A stretch of DNA of 64,000 bases, from NCBI GenBank assembly GCA_964402175.1, contig CAYOBN010000022.1:3299-67298 (forward strand), in the 5' to 3' direction. The position numbers and the translations under genes are program-made. The DNA comes from JAWKUK01 sp964402175 (GTDB lineage Bacteria; Planctomycetota; UBA1135; GCA-002686595). Position 1 is the stretch's first letter. Every line of letters starts with the position of its first letter. Under the pieces are notes generated by a model. That model saw only the letters and a program-made list of their open reading frames with translations. It was not told the DNA's origin and ran no database searches. Shown piece by piece: positions 44,903 through 53,945 of this stretch.

Positions 44903-45423
44903 GCACCCACGGTACCGCCGCGCGGAGAATCGGACGAGCCCCCTCGTCGACGACCAAGAGACCTCGACTCGCTGGAGGTCACGAGCGAGAAGTCCTGTCC
45001 GAACGAGTCCCGCGCGGGGAACTGCATCGTCCCTTTGTGCCTCTGCGTCACTTCCGGCAACTCCGAATCGACGAAGGCGCGTGTGTCCTCGCTGCGCTGG
45101 TGGCTGACTCTGCACGTTCGACGGGCATATGAAGCGCGACGTACCAGCAGGAACAGTCGAGGAACGGGATCGCCGCTCTGCGTGTGCGCGTCAGCGCAAC
45201 CGACCTGGCGCGGCGCGCTCGACACGAACTCCGAAGCTGCGCCAGGGGTGCCCGTCGTACAACCCCCAGCGTTTCGAGGCGCTCCCCGCAACGACGGCGC
45301 ATCGACCCTGGCCACAGGGAAGACCATCGACGCCCTCGAGCCGAAGCCGGCGGAGAATTCCGGTCACGAGGCGGATCTGGGTCGTAGTTCGGGGTGCGTG
45401 GCTGATCGCCACCGATCGAGAAC
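44903..45423. other. Divergent intergenic region, no gene seen
   Basis: About 520 bases lie between a minus-strand gene ending its 5' side at 44902 and the plus-strand lactonase-like gene. I see no convincing gene, promoter or stem-loop. Confidence 0.5.
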
Positions 45424-46506
45424 ATGAACACGAACCACATCATTCGGGCGCTTGCGCTCGCCATCAGCCCGATGGCGGCCGCACAGACTGGCGCGGGCCA
45501 ACTCTACACCCAGACGAACGCTCCGACCGGCAACGAGATCGCGATCTTCGATCGCGCTTCGAACGGGATGATCTCGTTCCGGCAGCGCGTCGCGACCGGA
45601 GGTCTCGGCACCGGCGGCGGTCTCGGCAACCAAGGGGCGGTGATCTTGACCCAAGATCAGCGCTTCCTTCTGGCGGTGAACGCAGGCAGCAACGACCTCA
45701 GCGTCTTCCGTGTCGACGAGTTCGGGTTGACCCTCATCGACGTCGAGGCGGCGCGCGGTGTGCGCCCCGTGAGCGTGACCCAGCACGACGACATGGTCTA
45801 CGTCGTGAACGCTGGTACGAGCTCCATCACCGGTTTCACGCTCGAGCACGACGGCCAGTTGCGCTTTCTGTGGGGCTCGCTCGCTCGCCTGAGCGCCCAG
45901 ACGACCGCTCCTGCGCAGATTCAGTTCGGACCGCGCGGCCAGCACCTCTACGTGACGGAGAAAGCGACCAACCGGATCACCCGCTTCGCGCTCGACGCCG
46001 CGGGCCTCCCGACGCAGTCGGCCTCGATGGACTCGCCTGGCGCGACCCCCTTCGGTTTCGGCCTGGGCCGCCGCGGCCAGCTCATCGTCTCCGAGGCCGC
46101 TGGCGGCGCCGCAGGTGCGAGCACCTCGAGCTCGTACGTTCAGCTTCCGAACGGCGGACTTCAGGTCGTCACTGCGGCCCTGGGCGCCGGCCAGAGCGCG
46201 GCGTGCTGGATCGCGATTACGCCAGACGGTCGACTCGCCTTCACGACGAACACCGCCGATGACACGGTGTCGACCTACAACATCGGCTTCGACGGGACCC
46301 TCTCCGTGCGCTCTGCGGTCTCCGCGACGACGGGTGATGCACCGACGGACATGGCCGTCACCCCGGATGGTCGCTTCTTCTACGTGCTGAATCGCGATGC
46401 GGGCTCCATCGGCGACTACGTCATCGACGCCGACGGGAACCTGGTTTCGATCCCGGGCAGCAACATGGGACTGCCGACCAGCGCGACCGGCCTCGCCGTC
46501 CGCTGA
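45424..46506 (+). CDS. Secreted lactonase-like seven-bladed propeller protein
   Basis: This 360-residue protein has a signal peptide (IIRALALAISPMAAA|QT) and repeated propeller blades: GAVILTQDQRFLLAVNAGSN, HDDMVYVVNAGTSSITGF, GPRGQHLYVTEKATNRITRF, ITPDGRLAFTTNTADDTVST and VTPDGRFFYVLNRDAGSIGD. This resembles the 6-phosphogluconolactonase/YncE superfamily. Its enzymatic activity is uncertain, since many exported members are only structural. A terminator follows immediately. Confidence 0.8.
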   Translation: MNTNHIIRALALAISPMAAAQTGAGQLYTQTNAPTGNEIAIFDRASNGMISFRQRVATGGLGTGGGLGNQGAVILTQDQRFLLAVNAGSNDLSVFRVDEFGLTLIDVEAARGVRPVSVTQHDDMVYVVNAGTSSITGFTLEHDGQLRFLWGSLARLSAQTTAPAQIQFGPRGQHLYVTEKATNRITRFALDAAGLPTQSASMDSPGATPFGFGLGRRGQLIVSEAAGGAAGASTSSSYVQLPNGGLQVVTAALGAGQSAACWIAITPDGRLAFTTNTADDTVSTYNIGFDGTLSVRSAVSATTGDAPTDMAVTPDGRFFYVLNRDAGSIGDYVIDADGNLVSIPGSNMGLPTSATGLAVR

Positions 46507-46513
46507 TGCTCGG

Positions 46514-46531
46514 CGAGGTGGTCACACCTCG
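46514..46531 (+). terminator. Terminator after the lactonase-like gene
   Basis: A 7-bp stem (CGAGGTG / CACCTCG) with a GTCA loop begins 8 bases after the stop and is followed by the T-rich ACAGGTTCTCTTTCTCTT. Confidence 0.6.
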
Positions 46532-47140
46532 ACAGGTTCTCTTTCTCTTCGAGCGCATCGGTCGGGGCTCGCGGTCAGCGCACGACGCAAGTCGCTCAGC
46601 GCGTTGACGCGAGCTCGAACCGATCGAACCCGTCCAGCGCGAGCTCGAGCCTGGCTCTCTCTTTCTTGTTCCGGCGGACGACGCGCAGCGAGAGTCCTCT
46701 CCGAACTCGACGAGCCTCAGCCCGCAGCCCCATCGAATGGCGAACCCGCAGCTCCACGTCCACGCGTTGCGCGACGGTCCTGACGGCGAGCGAAGAGCGG
46801 AGCTCCAGGCACAACTCACTCCTGGTCGCTCTGCACACCTCGGGCCGCCGCGAGGAGCTGGGAAGTGAGGCCGAGGGGGTGCTCGTTCTGACCGAGGCTG
46901 GCGGCCGCGGCGAGCCTTGGCGCGGGGCGCTCCCGGGGCCGGCGGCCCATGACGTCCGCACTTCGTCCACAGCGGCGATCGACAGGGCTGTTTGTCGGGT
47001 CGGGTGCGGGCCGCGACACGGTCGTCCAAGGTCGTGGGCGAGATCGAGCGACGGAGGCTCGTTCTTACGCTCGGGTCGCCGGGCGACTTCGCGCTCGACG
47101 CGCCTGGCGGGCCGCGTGCGGATCCCTCAGAATGGGGGCC
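46532..47140. other. Stretch without a supported gene
   Basis: About 600 bases between the terminator and the gamma-carbonic-anhydrase gene. A minus-strand frame of 124 codons (46596-46970), rich in Arg/Leu, is open but matches no family I recognise and has no clear start signal. The region may be eroded coding sequence. Confidence 0.4.
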
Positions 47141-47647
47141 ATGACCCGTTTCCCGATGCAGGGCCTCTTCCGCGCGCTCGAGGGCGGCGCGTTTGCGGCG
47201 CACAATGCGACCCTCACTGGCGATGTGACCCTCGGGGACGACGTCGGGATCTGGTTCGGCTGTGTGCTGCGCGGGGACGACGCGCCGCTGTCGATCGGGC
47301 GGCGGACGAACGTGCAGGACCTGACGATGATCCACGCCGACACCGGCGTGCCCAACGTCATCGGCGAAGAGGTCACGATCGGCCACCGGTGTGTGCTGCA
47401 CGGCGCACGGGTCGAGGACCGCTGCTTGATCGGAATGGGGGCGATCCTCCTCGGAGGCAGCCACATCGGCGAGGGCTCGATCGTCGCAGCCGGAGCGGTC
47501 GTCAAGGAGGGCATGGTCGTCCCGCCGCGCTCCCTCGTCGTCGGGGTGCCGGCCAAGGTCGTGCGGGAGGTCTCTCCCGAGCAGCTCGCCGCGATCCGCG
47601 CGAGCGCTGAGGGCTACGTGCGCAAGATCAGGCAGTACCTCCCGTGA
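47141..47647 (+). CDS. Gamma-class carbonic anhydrase family protein
   Basis: This 168-residue left-handed beta-helix protein belongs to the YrdA/gamma-CA family. GDVTLGDDVGIWFGCVLRGD, NVQDLTMIHADTGVPNVIGE, TIGHRCVLHG and IGMGAILLGGSHIGEGSIVA are the hexapeptide-repeat signatures, and the histidines in MIHAD and IGHRCVLHG fit zinc ligands. Whether it is an active carbonic anhydrase is uncertain, as many members are not. ATG 47141 is chosen; an ATG at 47132 is possible. It overlaps larE by 4 bases (GTGA). Confidence 0.9.
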   Translation: MTRFPMQGLFRALEGGAFAAHNATLTGDVTLGDDVGIWFGCVLRGDDAPLSIGRRTNVQDLTMIHADTGVPNVIGEEVTIGHRCVLHGARVEDRCLIGMGAILLGGSHIGEGSIVAAGAVVKEGMVVPPRSLVVGVPAKVVREVSPEQLAAIRASAEGYVRKIRQYLP

Positions 47648-48450
47648 ACGAGACCGCTCCTGCGCCCTACGACGGACCGGCGACAGCCGTCCTCGACCAG
47701 CGGCTCCGCGACCTCGGCCGCGTGGCGGTCGCCGTGTCCGGCGGAGTCGACTCCAGCGTCCTCTTGCACGCCGCCGTGCGCGTCCTGGGCGCGGAAGACG
47801 CGGTCGGTGTCATCGCGGTGTCCGCCAGCCTCGCGCGGCGCGAGCTCGCCGAGGCGCGCGACGTGGCGCGCGCGATCGGCGCGCGCCTCGTCGAGCTCAG
47901 CACCGATGAAGGCGACGACCCGCGTTACCAAGCCAACGCTGGCGATCGCTGTTACTTCTGCAAGGCGGCGCTCTTCCGCGCGATGGAGCGCTTCGCGCGC
48001 GCGGAAGGCATCCCGTGGCTCGCGTTCGGCGAGATCGCGGACGATGTCCACGACCATCGGCCCGGCGCGCGCGCGGCGCGCGAGTTCGGCGTCGTCGCGC
48101 CGCTCGCAGAGGCGGGCTGGACCAAGGACGATGTGCGCGGCTATGCGCGCGCGGTGAGGCTGGAGGTGGCGGACAAACCCGCTTCGGCCTGTCTCGCATC
48201 GCGTATCCCGGTCGGCACGGTCGTGACGCCCGAGCGGCTCGCGGTCGTCGAGCGCGCGGAGGAGGTCGTGCGCACGTTCGGGCTGCGGCAGCTCCGTGTG
48301 CGCCACCACGGCGCGCTCGCGCGGCTCGAGGTCGGCGCGGGAGAGCTCGCTTTCGCACGCCAGCACGAAGCCGCGCTGCGCTCTGCCCTCGGCGAGGTCG
48401 GCTTCTCCCGCCTCGAGATCGCCGCCTACGTGCCGCCGAGCGAGCGCTGA
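47644..48450 (+). CDS. larE: ATP-dependent sacrificial sulfur transferase LarE
   Basis: LarE (268 residues) donates sulfur to the nickel-pincer cofactor of lactate racemase and related enzymes. The PP-loop SGGVDSSVLLHAAVRVLG (near residue 33), RCYFCKAALF (near residue 102) and SACLASRIPVGTVVTPERL (Cys near residue 182, the region of the sacrificial cysteine in known LarE) are visible. The start is GTG, overlapping the upstream gene by 4 bases. larB, larC and larA are not in the window, so its role here is inferred from family only. Confidence 0.9.
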   Translation: MNETAPAPYDGPATAVLDQRLRDLGRVAVAVSGGVDSSVLLHAAVRVLGAEDAVGVIAVSASLARRELAEARDVARAIGARLVELSTDEGDDPRYQANAGDRCYFCKAALFRAMERFARAEGIPWLAFGEIADDVHDHRPGARAAREFGVVAPLAEAGWTKDDVRGYARAVRLEVADKPASACLASRIPVGTVVTPERLAVVERAEEVVRTFGLRQLRVRHHGALARLEVGAGELAFARQHEAALRSALGEVGFSRLEIAAYVPPSER

Positions 48451-48771
48451 CGGCGCGCTTGCGCTGGGTGGGGGCGTCACACGCCTGACGTGGCGCGCGC
48501 GGACGCTCGAGCGGCGTGGATCGGTGCGTTCGCCGGACGAGCGCCCTCGGCTCCCCCTGTTGCGCCCCGGCCTGAGGCGCTCCCCGGGAATGTGGGGGCT
48601 GTCCCTCAGCGAGATATCGCTCCAACCTCGCGCCTGGCATGGGTTTACGGCTGCGCCCGGGCGTTTGATTTGACTTTGCGACTTCCTACTGTATCCTTGT
48701 CCGCCTCGTGCTCTCGCCCCGTCTCGGGGTGAGCCGCCGGGGCGTCTCGGAGGGCGAGGGGCCCTCGTGCG
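48451..48771 (+). promoter_or_regulatory. Intergenic region with promoter of the pilin-like operon
   Basis: The 321-base gap holds no gene. TTGACT at 48670-48675 and TATCCT at 48692-48697, spaced by 16 bases, form a good candidate sigma-70 promoter about 75 bases before the first pilin-like gene. Other parts show nothing recognisable. Confidence 0.55.
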
Positions 48772-49209
48772 ATGCAACGGTGGGATCGAGGGCAAAGGGG
48801 GGGAACGCGACGGCGCGCTGGCTTCACCATGGTCGAAGTCATGGTGGCGGTCGGGGTGTTGCTCGTGGCCGTGTTGACGGCCTTCGGCAGCCAAGTCACG
48901 AGCTTCCGCCTGATGTCGGCGAGCCGCGACGACAACACCGCGATCGCGGACCTCGCCGCGTGCATGGAGGAGGTCCTGCTGCGGACTCCCGACGTCCTGC
49001 CCGTCGCTGGCAGCAACTTCGCCCACGGCGCGCCGATCGCGGCGTACGAGGGGCTGCACCTGCGCGACCAGCGCATCGTCGCCACGTACCCCGGCTACAC
49101 CCCGGGCGGTGCGATCCCCGATCCGCTGCCGATCGTCCTCACGCTGACGTGGCGTGACGGGCGCGGTCTCGCGCGCCGCATGGAGCTCCGTTCTCTCAAG
49201 GTCCGCTGA
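48772..49209 (+). CDS. Type IV pilin-like minor protein, PilV-type
   Basis: This 145-residue protein has a class III prepilin signal: basic leader RRRAG followed by FTMVEVMVAVGVLLVAVLTA, with Gly at -1, Phe at +1 and Glu at +5. It is cleaved and N-methylated by PilD in known systems and then assembled in the inner membrane. Length and position suggest a PilV-like minor pilin or pseudopilin. The next gene starts one base after its stop. Confidence 0.85.
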   Translation: MQRWDRGQRGGTRRRAGFTMVEVMVAVGVLLVAVLTAFGSQVTSFRLMSASRDDNTAIADLAACMEEVLLRTPDVLPVAGSNFAHGAPIAAYEGLHLRDQRIVATYPGYTPGGAIPDPLPIVLTLTWRDGRGLARRMELRSLKVR

Positions 49210-49210
49210 C

Positions 49211-49999
49211 ATGCCGCACCGCCACCAACACCGCCGCGGCTTCACGCTCGTCGAGCTCGTCATCGTCGTGACGGTGCTGGGTGTGCTCGCGCGGATGCTC
49301 GTCACGACGAGCGACAGCATGAGCCGCATCACGGCCACCGGCACGATCGAGGCGGTCCTGCAGACCGAAGCCGAGCGGGCCCTGCGCCAGATCGTCGAGG
49401 ACCTGCGCCGCTCGGGGTTCGTCGAGGTCAACGGCAAGGACCTCCCGTACGTCTTCGACGACGGGACTCCCGATGACCCCGCCTTCCTGAGTCAGGCGTA
49501 CGCCGTCGCGCCGCTCACGGCCGCGCCCGAGGACAACGACTTCGGCCCGCGCCGCTCGATCGTGCTCGCTCTGCCGTCGGACCTCGACCGCGATGGCCGG
49601 CCCGAGCTCGATGCGGACTTCGACGGCATCCCCGAGCTGGATGGTGACGGAGATCGGGTCCACACGGACGACCCGGCGGACACCGACGGCCTGTGGGACG
49701 AACTCGCGAACACGATCCAGGACAACGGCCTCGTTTGGTCGAACGCCGAGGTCAGCTACGTCGTCGTCGTCCTTGCAGACGGCTCGCGCGTTCTACAGCG
49801 GCGCGTCGACAACGACGCCGCAACGGCGCGGGTCCTGGCGCGGCACGTCGAAAGGGTGCAGTTCGACACGCCCGAATCCTCGGGCTGGCAGATCCCGCTC
49901 GGTTCCGTACGCGTCCGCCTCTTCTTCCGCAAGACGGATGACGATGGACGCCTGTACCGCGCGCGCAATGAAGTGACGGTTCGGCTGCGAAACGGCTGA
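49211..49999 (+). CDS. Type IV pilin-like minor protein, PilW-type
   Basis: This 262-residue protein begins RRGFTLVELVIVVTVLGVLA, a perfect prepilin cleavage motif. The head domain is larger than in major pilins and includes an acidic, Asp-rich stretch (DRDGRPELDADFDGIPELDG) resembling Ca-binding repeats. It closes with VRLFFRKTDDDGRLYRARNE. It is translated directly after the PilV-like gene (TGACATG junction). PilW-like is the best fit by order and length. Confidence 0.85.
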   Translation: MPHRHQHRRGFTLVELVIVVTVLGVLARMLVTTSDSMSRITATGTIEAVLQTEAERALRQIVEDLRRSGFVEVNGKDLPYVFDDGTPDDPAFLSQAYAVAPLTAAPEDNDFGPRRSIVLALPSDLDRDGRPELDADFDGIPELDGDGDRVHTDDPADTDGLWDELANTIQDNGLVWSNAEVSYVVVVLADGSRVLQRRVDNDAATARVLARHVERVQFDTPESSGWQIPLGSVRVRLFFRKTDDDGRLYRARNEVTVRLRNG

Positions 50000-50029
50000 A
50001 CTCAGTTTGGGTTGAGGGGGGGCAGGGGG

Positions 50030-51829
50030 ATGCATCGAGACAAGAGACTCGGACAGGCGGAGCAAGGGCGACAGGGGGTCGCCCTCGTCTACGCGGTCTT
50101 CGGCGCGTTTGTCGCCGCCAGCATGGTGACCGTCATGTTCACCATGGCGGGCGTGTCCAACAAGGGCGCGACCGTGAAACGTGCGACGCTGCAGGCGCGT
50201 TACCTCGCCGAAGGGGGCGTGGAGGCGGGCCTGCGGGACGTACGCGTTGCGATCGCCAACTGGAATGAACCGCCCGCGACCGGTGAGGTCTCGGTCGGGA
50301 ATGCGACGGTGACGTACACCATCGCTGAAATCGGCACGGAGCAGATCAGCGTCGATCCCTCGGGGATCCAGACGATCGTGCGCCCATTCGAGGTACGCGC
50401 CGAGAGCCGGGTCGAGGGGTATCGCTCGCGTGCGCACCGCATGGTCCACGCCGCCTCGACACCGCTGTTCCAGTTCGCGGTGTTCTACTCCAACGACCTC
50501 GAGGTCTTCCCGGGTCCGAACATGACGCTGGGCGGCCGTGTGCACTCGAACGGGAACATGTACCTGGGCTCGGGCGCGACGCTGACCATCGATACCAACT
50601 ACGTGCGCGCAGTGGGGGACATCTTCCGGCGCCGCAAGCACAACGCGGAATCGACGGGCAACGTCGATATCCGGAAATGGGTGGCCAACCCGTTCGATCC
50701 GAGCGCGCCGCGTGAGTTCTTCCGCATGAACTCGCGCTCGCAGATGGGCGGCATCACCACGGCGAGCGGTTACGACAGCGCCTTCACGGAGGGTTACGAC
50801 CACAACGGTGACGGAGACTTCTGGGACACCGGCGACTGGTTGCCGTTCGCGCCGGGTGCGGCCGAGTACTGGGGGCCTCCCTCGGGTCACGCTGGTTCGG
50901 GTCAGACCGTCATGACCGGCGAGCACGGGATCACCGAGGCGATGACCCCCGATAGCGGATCGATCGCCATGTTCGACGCCGTCGAGGGGGGCAGCTTCAC
51001 CTTCGACAGCGCGTCGGGCGAGTACGAGTACGTCGGCGCGGGCAACGGGACCCACGAGCGCGGTTATTACCACGCCAACGCGGGGCTCGTGATCCTCGTC
51101 GCCGCGGACGGTGCTTCGTTCGAGGCGTTCGACGCTTCGGGCAACGATGTGACCTCCGAGGTCGCGAGCGCCGTGACACTGACGAGCATGCCCGACATGC
51201 GCCAATCGGGGTCGACCGCGACCCGCGTGCCGAGCGTGCAAGTCGACGTCGCGGCCCTGAACGCCTCGGGGTACTTCCCTCCGAACGGTCTGCTCTACGC
51301 CGCCCACTACGGGATGGGTACCGGCGTGGCGGCGAAGGGCCTGACGCTGACCAACGGCAGCGAGCTCGCGGCGCCGCTCACAGCGGTCACCGAGGGCTCG
51401 GTCTATCTCCGCGGTGACTACAACACGGTCAACAAGAAGGGCGCCGCGGTCATCGGCGACGCCGTCAATCTGTTGTCGAACTCGTGGACGGGCAACAAAG
51501 CCCCGGGGACTCTGCCCGCGGCTTCGGAGACCACCTACAACTGCGCGATGGTCACCGGCAATACGCCGACGGCCGGCTCGAGCTACAGCGGCGGACTCGA
51601 GAACCTGCCCCGCTTCCACGAGAGCTGGAGCGGCGTCCGCTGCAACATCCGCGGCTCCTTCGTGAACCTCTACGAGAGCCAGTACGCGACCGGCGGCTGG
51701 GTCCACGGCGGCGACCGCTACACCGCCCCCGTGCGCAACTGGTTCTACGAGACCCTCTTCAACTCCGTGGCGAACCTGCCGCCGTTCACGCCGATGGCGG
51801 TGAGCATCGTCGATGTCGTGAGCTGGTGA
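50030..51829 (+). CDS. Large PilX-like pilus assembly protein
   Basis: This 599-residue protein has a PilX-type N-terminus: GVALVYAVFGAFVAASMVTV membrane segment followed by RYLAEGGVEAGL. Unlike PilX (about 200 residues) it carries a head of about 530 residues with strands such as LGGRVHSNGNMYLGSGATLT and repeated Gly/Asn-rich segments. Within the operon it would be a tip or adhesin-like minor component (inference). ATG 50030 is used, with GGGGGGCAGGGG just upstream; a TTG at 50012 is possible. A strong terminator follows. Confidence 0.75.
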   Translation: MHRDKRLGQAEQGRQGVALVYAVFGAFVAASMVTVMFTMAGVSNKGATVKRATLQARYLAEGGVEAGLRDVRVAIANWNEPPATGEVSVGNATVTYTIAEIGTEQISVDPSGIQTIVRPFEVRAESRVEGYRSRAHRMVHAASTPLFQFAVFYSNDLEVFPGPNMTLGGRVHSNGNMYLGSGATLTIDTNYVRAVGDIFRRRKHNAESTGNVDIRKWVANPFDPSAPREFFRMNSRSQMGGITTASGYDSAFTEGYDHNGDGDFWDTGDWLPFAPGAAEYWGPPSGHAGSGQTVMTGEHGITEAMTPDSGSIAMFDAVEGGSFTFDSASGEYEYVGAGNGTHERGYYHANAGLVILVAADGASFEAFDASGNDVTSEVASAVTLTSMPDMRQSGSTATRVPSVQVDVAALNASGYFPPNGLLYAAHYGMGTGVAAKGLTLTNGSELAAPLTAVTEGSVYLRGDYNTVNKKGAAVIGDAVNLLSNSWTGNKAPGTLPAASETTYNCAMVTGNTPTAGSSYSGGLENLPRFHESWSGVRCNIRGSFVNLYESQYATGGWVHGGDRYTAPVRNWFYETLFNSVANLPPFTPMAVSIVDVVSW

Positions 51830-51841
51830 TCCAGCCGGAGC

Positions 51842-51905
51842 AGGGAGGTCCCCGTCGATCGCCGCGAGCGCCCTCGCGCAGATCGACGGGGACCTCCCTT
51901 TCTTC
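51842..51905 (+). terminator. Rho-independent terminator of the pilin-like operon
   Basis: A perfect 19-bp stem (51842-51860 with 51881-51899) closes a 20-base loop that itself can form GCGAG/CTCGC. A T-rich tail (TTCTTC) follows. It is the longest perfect stem seen in the window and ends 12 bases after the stop begins its 3' flank. Confidence 0.9.
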
Positions 51906-52023
51906 AAAGATGCGGCCAGCGGCGCGCTGGCGGCATCTTCGAGCGGCGGGGCGCCAAGCTCTCGGGAGACCTGTACGACCCGTTCTGTTCCGCGCCATCA
52001 TCGACCTCGATCCGTACGAGCGC

Positions 52024-53694
52024 TCAGAACAACCCGAACTGGATTGCGAGCGCGTCCGAGTAGGTCGCGGACGGCATCGCACCCGGGTCCGAGTACCAGC
52101 ATTGGAAGTTCCATGTGGTGCCAGGCAGGATCGGCGTCAAGCCGCCCCCTAGGGGCAGCACGGGACGGTTCGTCCAGATGTCGAATCGTCCTTGTGGGCC
52201 GCTGTTGCGCAGTCCGCCGACTGGTCCAGACTGCGGGGCGCCTCCGATACACAAGCTGCCTTGCCAGTTGGCCGGGTCAACGCTGACTTGGTTCCCTTGG
52301 CTCGCGACGACGTACCCGAGCACGTTCCGTGGCAGTCCCGTCACGACCAGGTCCACGGAATAGAGGAGCACCAAGGGCGATCCGAACGCGGAGAGTCGCG
52401 CCGCCGAGCCCGCCGAGTTCACGGCCGCGGGCGCACAGTACCGCATACCGATCGCTTCGCAGGAATCGACGAAACCGTTCCGGTTGTCGTCGAAGTCCAG
52501 CCCGCGCAGGATCTCGCAGGCGTCCGCCGTCCCATCCTGGTCACAGTCGGTCGAGCCCGGCGCGAAGATGTGCCACGAGTCGTGATTCAGCGCGGTTGCC
52601 CCTGGACCGCTGCGTGCCACTGCGGCGATGCCGTCGTGCAGCGCGATCTCCAGGCCCAACAAGCGGCCAGCAAGTGGTGGCGTGGCGCTCACTCCATCGA
52701 GCACGCGCTCCAATCGGAACGTTCCTGAGTTAGCCAGCTCCTTGTAAACCAGGATCGCGCCTACGGGTTCGAAGGTTCCCATTCTCGCGCCTGGCGCCCC
52801 GACGAGGAGCGTGCCGCGCGAAAGCCTCAAGTGAGTTCCGAAGTACTCCTGCAGCACGGAATTGACTCCACCGAGCTCTGGCGAATCGATGCGCTGGGCG
52901 AATGTCCAGCCGTTCAAGCTCGGAATGAAGCGATACACCTCGACGGACTGGCGGGGACGGATCCCCTCACGTGCGATCACGAGCGTACTGCGATCGAGCT
53001 CGATGGACGTGCCGAAGCGGCCGAATCCCGACACCGCTGCACCGATGGCCTGCTGCCACTCGAGGCTGCCATCGACGAGGCGCCGGTACACCATGACACG
53101 TTCGTTGGCTGGATCCCCGATCGCCAACGTACGTCCATCGAACGCTATGTCCTGCGCAAAGAGCAGATTGCCGCCGCTCGGGCGCGGTACGACCTGATCT
53201 TGGTTCCACACCGCTGCTGCCCCGTCCCAGTCCCAGATCTCGACCCCGATGGGTGAGGAGAAAGCCAAAGTATCGTCGCCGAGCACGAGTCCGTACGAGC
53301 CGTCGAAGGCGAACGGTCTCTGCGGAAGGCGTGATTCGAGCACCCAGTGGGCGCCATCGAAGCGCCATGTCTCGACGGAGCCATTCGAGTGGGCGCTCAA
53401 TACGGCCAATCGATCGCCGGCCAGCGAAAGGGCGCTCCCAAACGGTGCGAATGCAAAGGGCCCGGAGATCACGTCGCCCAGGATGAGCTGGCCGGTCGCG
53501 GGATCTCTTCGGTAGGTCGTCAGCGACGTGAGGTTGTCGCCGCCGAAGATGACATGCTCGGCGTTGACCGCGATCGGAGCACGCCGAGCGTTGGCGGCGG
53601 CGGCGATGCTGTGGAATCCACACGGGCCCTGTGCCGCTTGGGTTGGGACGCCGCTGAGCGCCAGTGTCACGAGGAGAATCTGCGTTGACTTCAT
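52024..53694 (-). CDS. Secreted FG-GAP-like protein with shared C-terminal module (copy C)
   Basis: This 556-residue exported protein has a signal peptide (MKSTQILLVTLALSGVPTQA). Propeller-like repeats follow: GSALSLAGDRLAVLSAHSNG, LVLGDDTLAFSSPIGVEIWD, AFDGRTLAIGDPANERVMVY and LSRGTLLVGAPGARMGTFEP. A Ca-binding linker, DCDQDGTADACEILRGLDFD, then DNRNGFVDSCEA, precedes the module (YCAPAAVNSAGSAARLS to TWNFQCWYSDPGAM). Function unknown; surface or extracellular. It sits downstream of two stem-loops that end the gene at 53946. Confidence 0.85.
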   Translation of the reverse strand: MKSTQILLVTLALSGVPTQAAQGPCGFHSIAAAANARRAPIAVNAEHVIFGGDNLTSLTTYRRDPATGQLILGDVISGPFAFAPFGSALSLAGDRLAVLSAHSNGSVETWRFDGAHWVLESRLPQRPFAFDGSYGLVLGDDTLAFSSPIGVEIWDWDGAAAVWNQDQVVPRPSGGNLLFAQDIAFDGRTLAIGDPANERVMVYRRLVDGSLEWQQAIGAAVSGFGRFGTSIELDRSTLVIAREGIRPRQSVEVYRFIPSLNGWTFAQRIDSPELGGVNSVLQEYFGTHLRLSRGTLLVGAPGARMGTFEPVGAILVYKELANSGTFRLERVLDGVSATPPLAGRLLGLEIALHDGIAAVARSGPGATALNHDSWHIFAPGSTDCDQDGTADACEILRGLDFDDNRNGFVDSCEAIGMRYCAPAAVNSAGSAARLSAFGSPLVLLYSVDLVVTGLPRNVLGYVVASQGNQVSVDPANWQGSLCIGGAPQSGPVGGLRNSGPQGRFDIWTNRPVLPLGGGLTPILPGTTWNFQCWYSDPGAMPSATYSDALAIQFGLF

Positions 53695-53840
53695 GCCTGA
53701 GGATATGGCCCACAGGGTCGAGATTGTTGGCGAGACCTGCGTTGTGGAAGAGTCTCACCGAGCGTCCCGCCAGGCCCAGCAGGGACGCCACATGCTGGCG
53801 GCTGATCGCCTACGGAGCCATACCCCATGCCACGAAATGC

Positions 53841-53936
53841 CGCGTGCCGCGCACCAGAGACTCGCCGTCTCGGGTGCGCGGCACGCGCTCTTGGGGTTCG
53901 GGTCCTTCGAAGTCCGCCGTGGGGCTTCGAGGACCC
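53841..53936 (-). terminator. Two tandem stem-loops between secreted genes
   Basis: A 15-bp perfect stem (53841-53855 with 53873-53887) has an inner GAGA/TCTC extension. A second stem (53900-53912 with 53925-53936, one bulge) lies closer to the upstream gene. Both follow the stop of the minus-strand gene at 53946 and most likely terminate it. Confidence 0.65.
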
Positions 53937-53945
53937 GCGGGAAGC

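Noticed and set aside
45020..45060. CTTTGTGCCTCTGCGTCACTT, resembling a dispersed low-complexity motif known from other genomes
   Set aside because: Only one copy was seen, and the resemblance is from memory; not enough to call a repeat.
46596..46970. Minus-strand frame of 124 codons, Arg/Leu-rich
   Set aside because: No family signature, no start signal and no conserved context; recorded only as part of the unassigned stretch.
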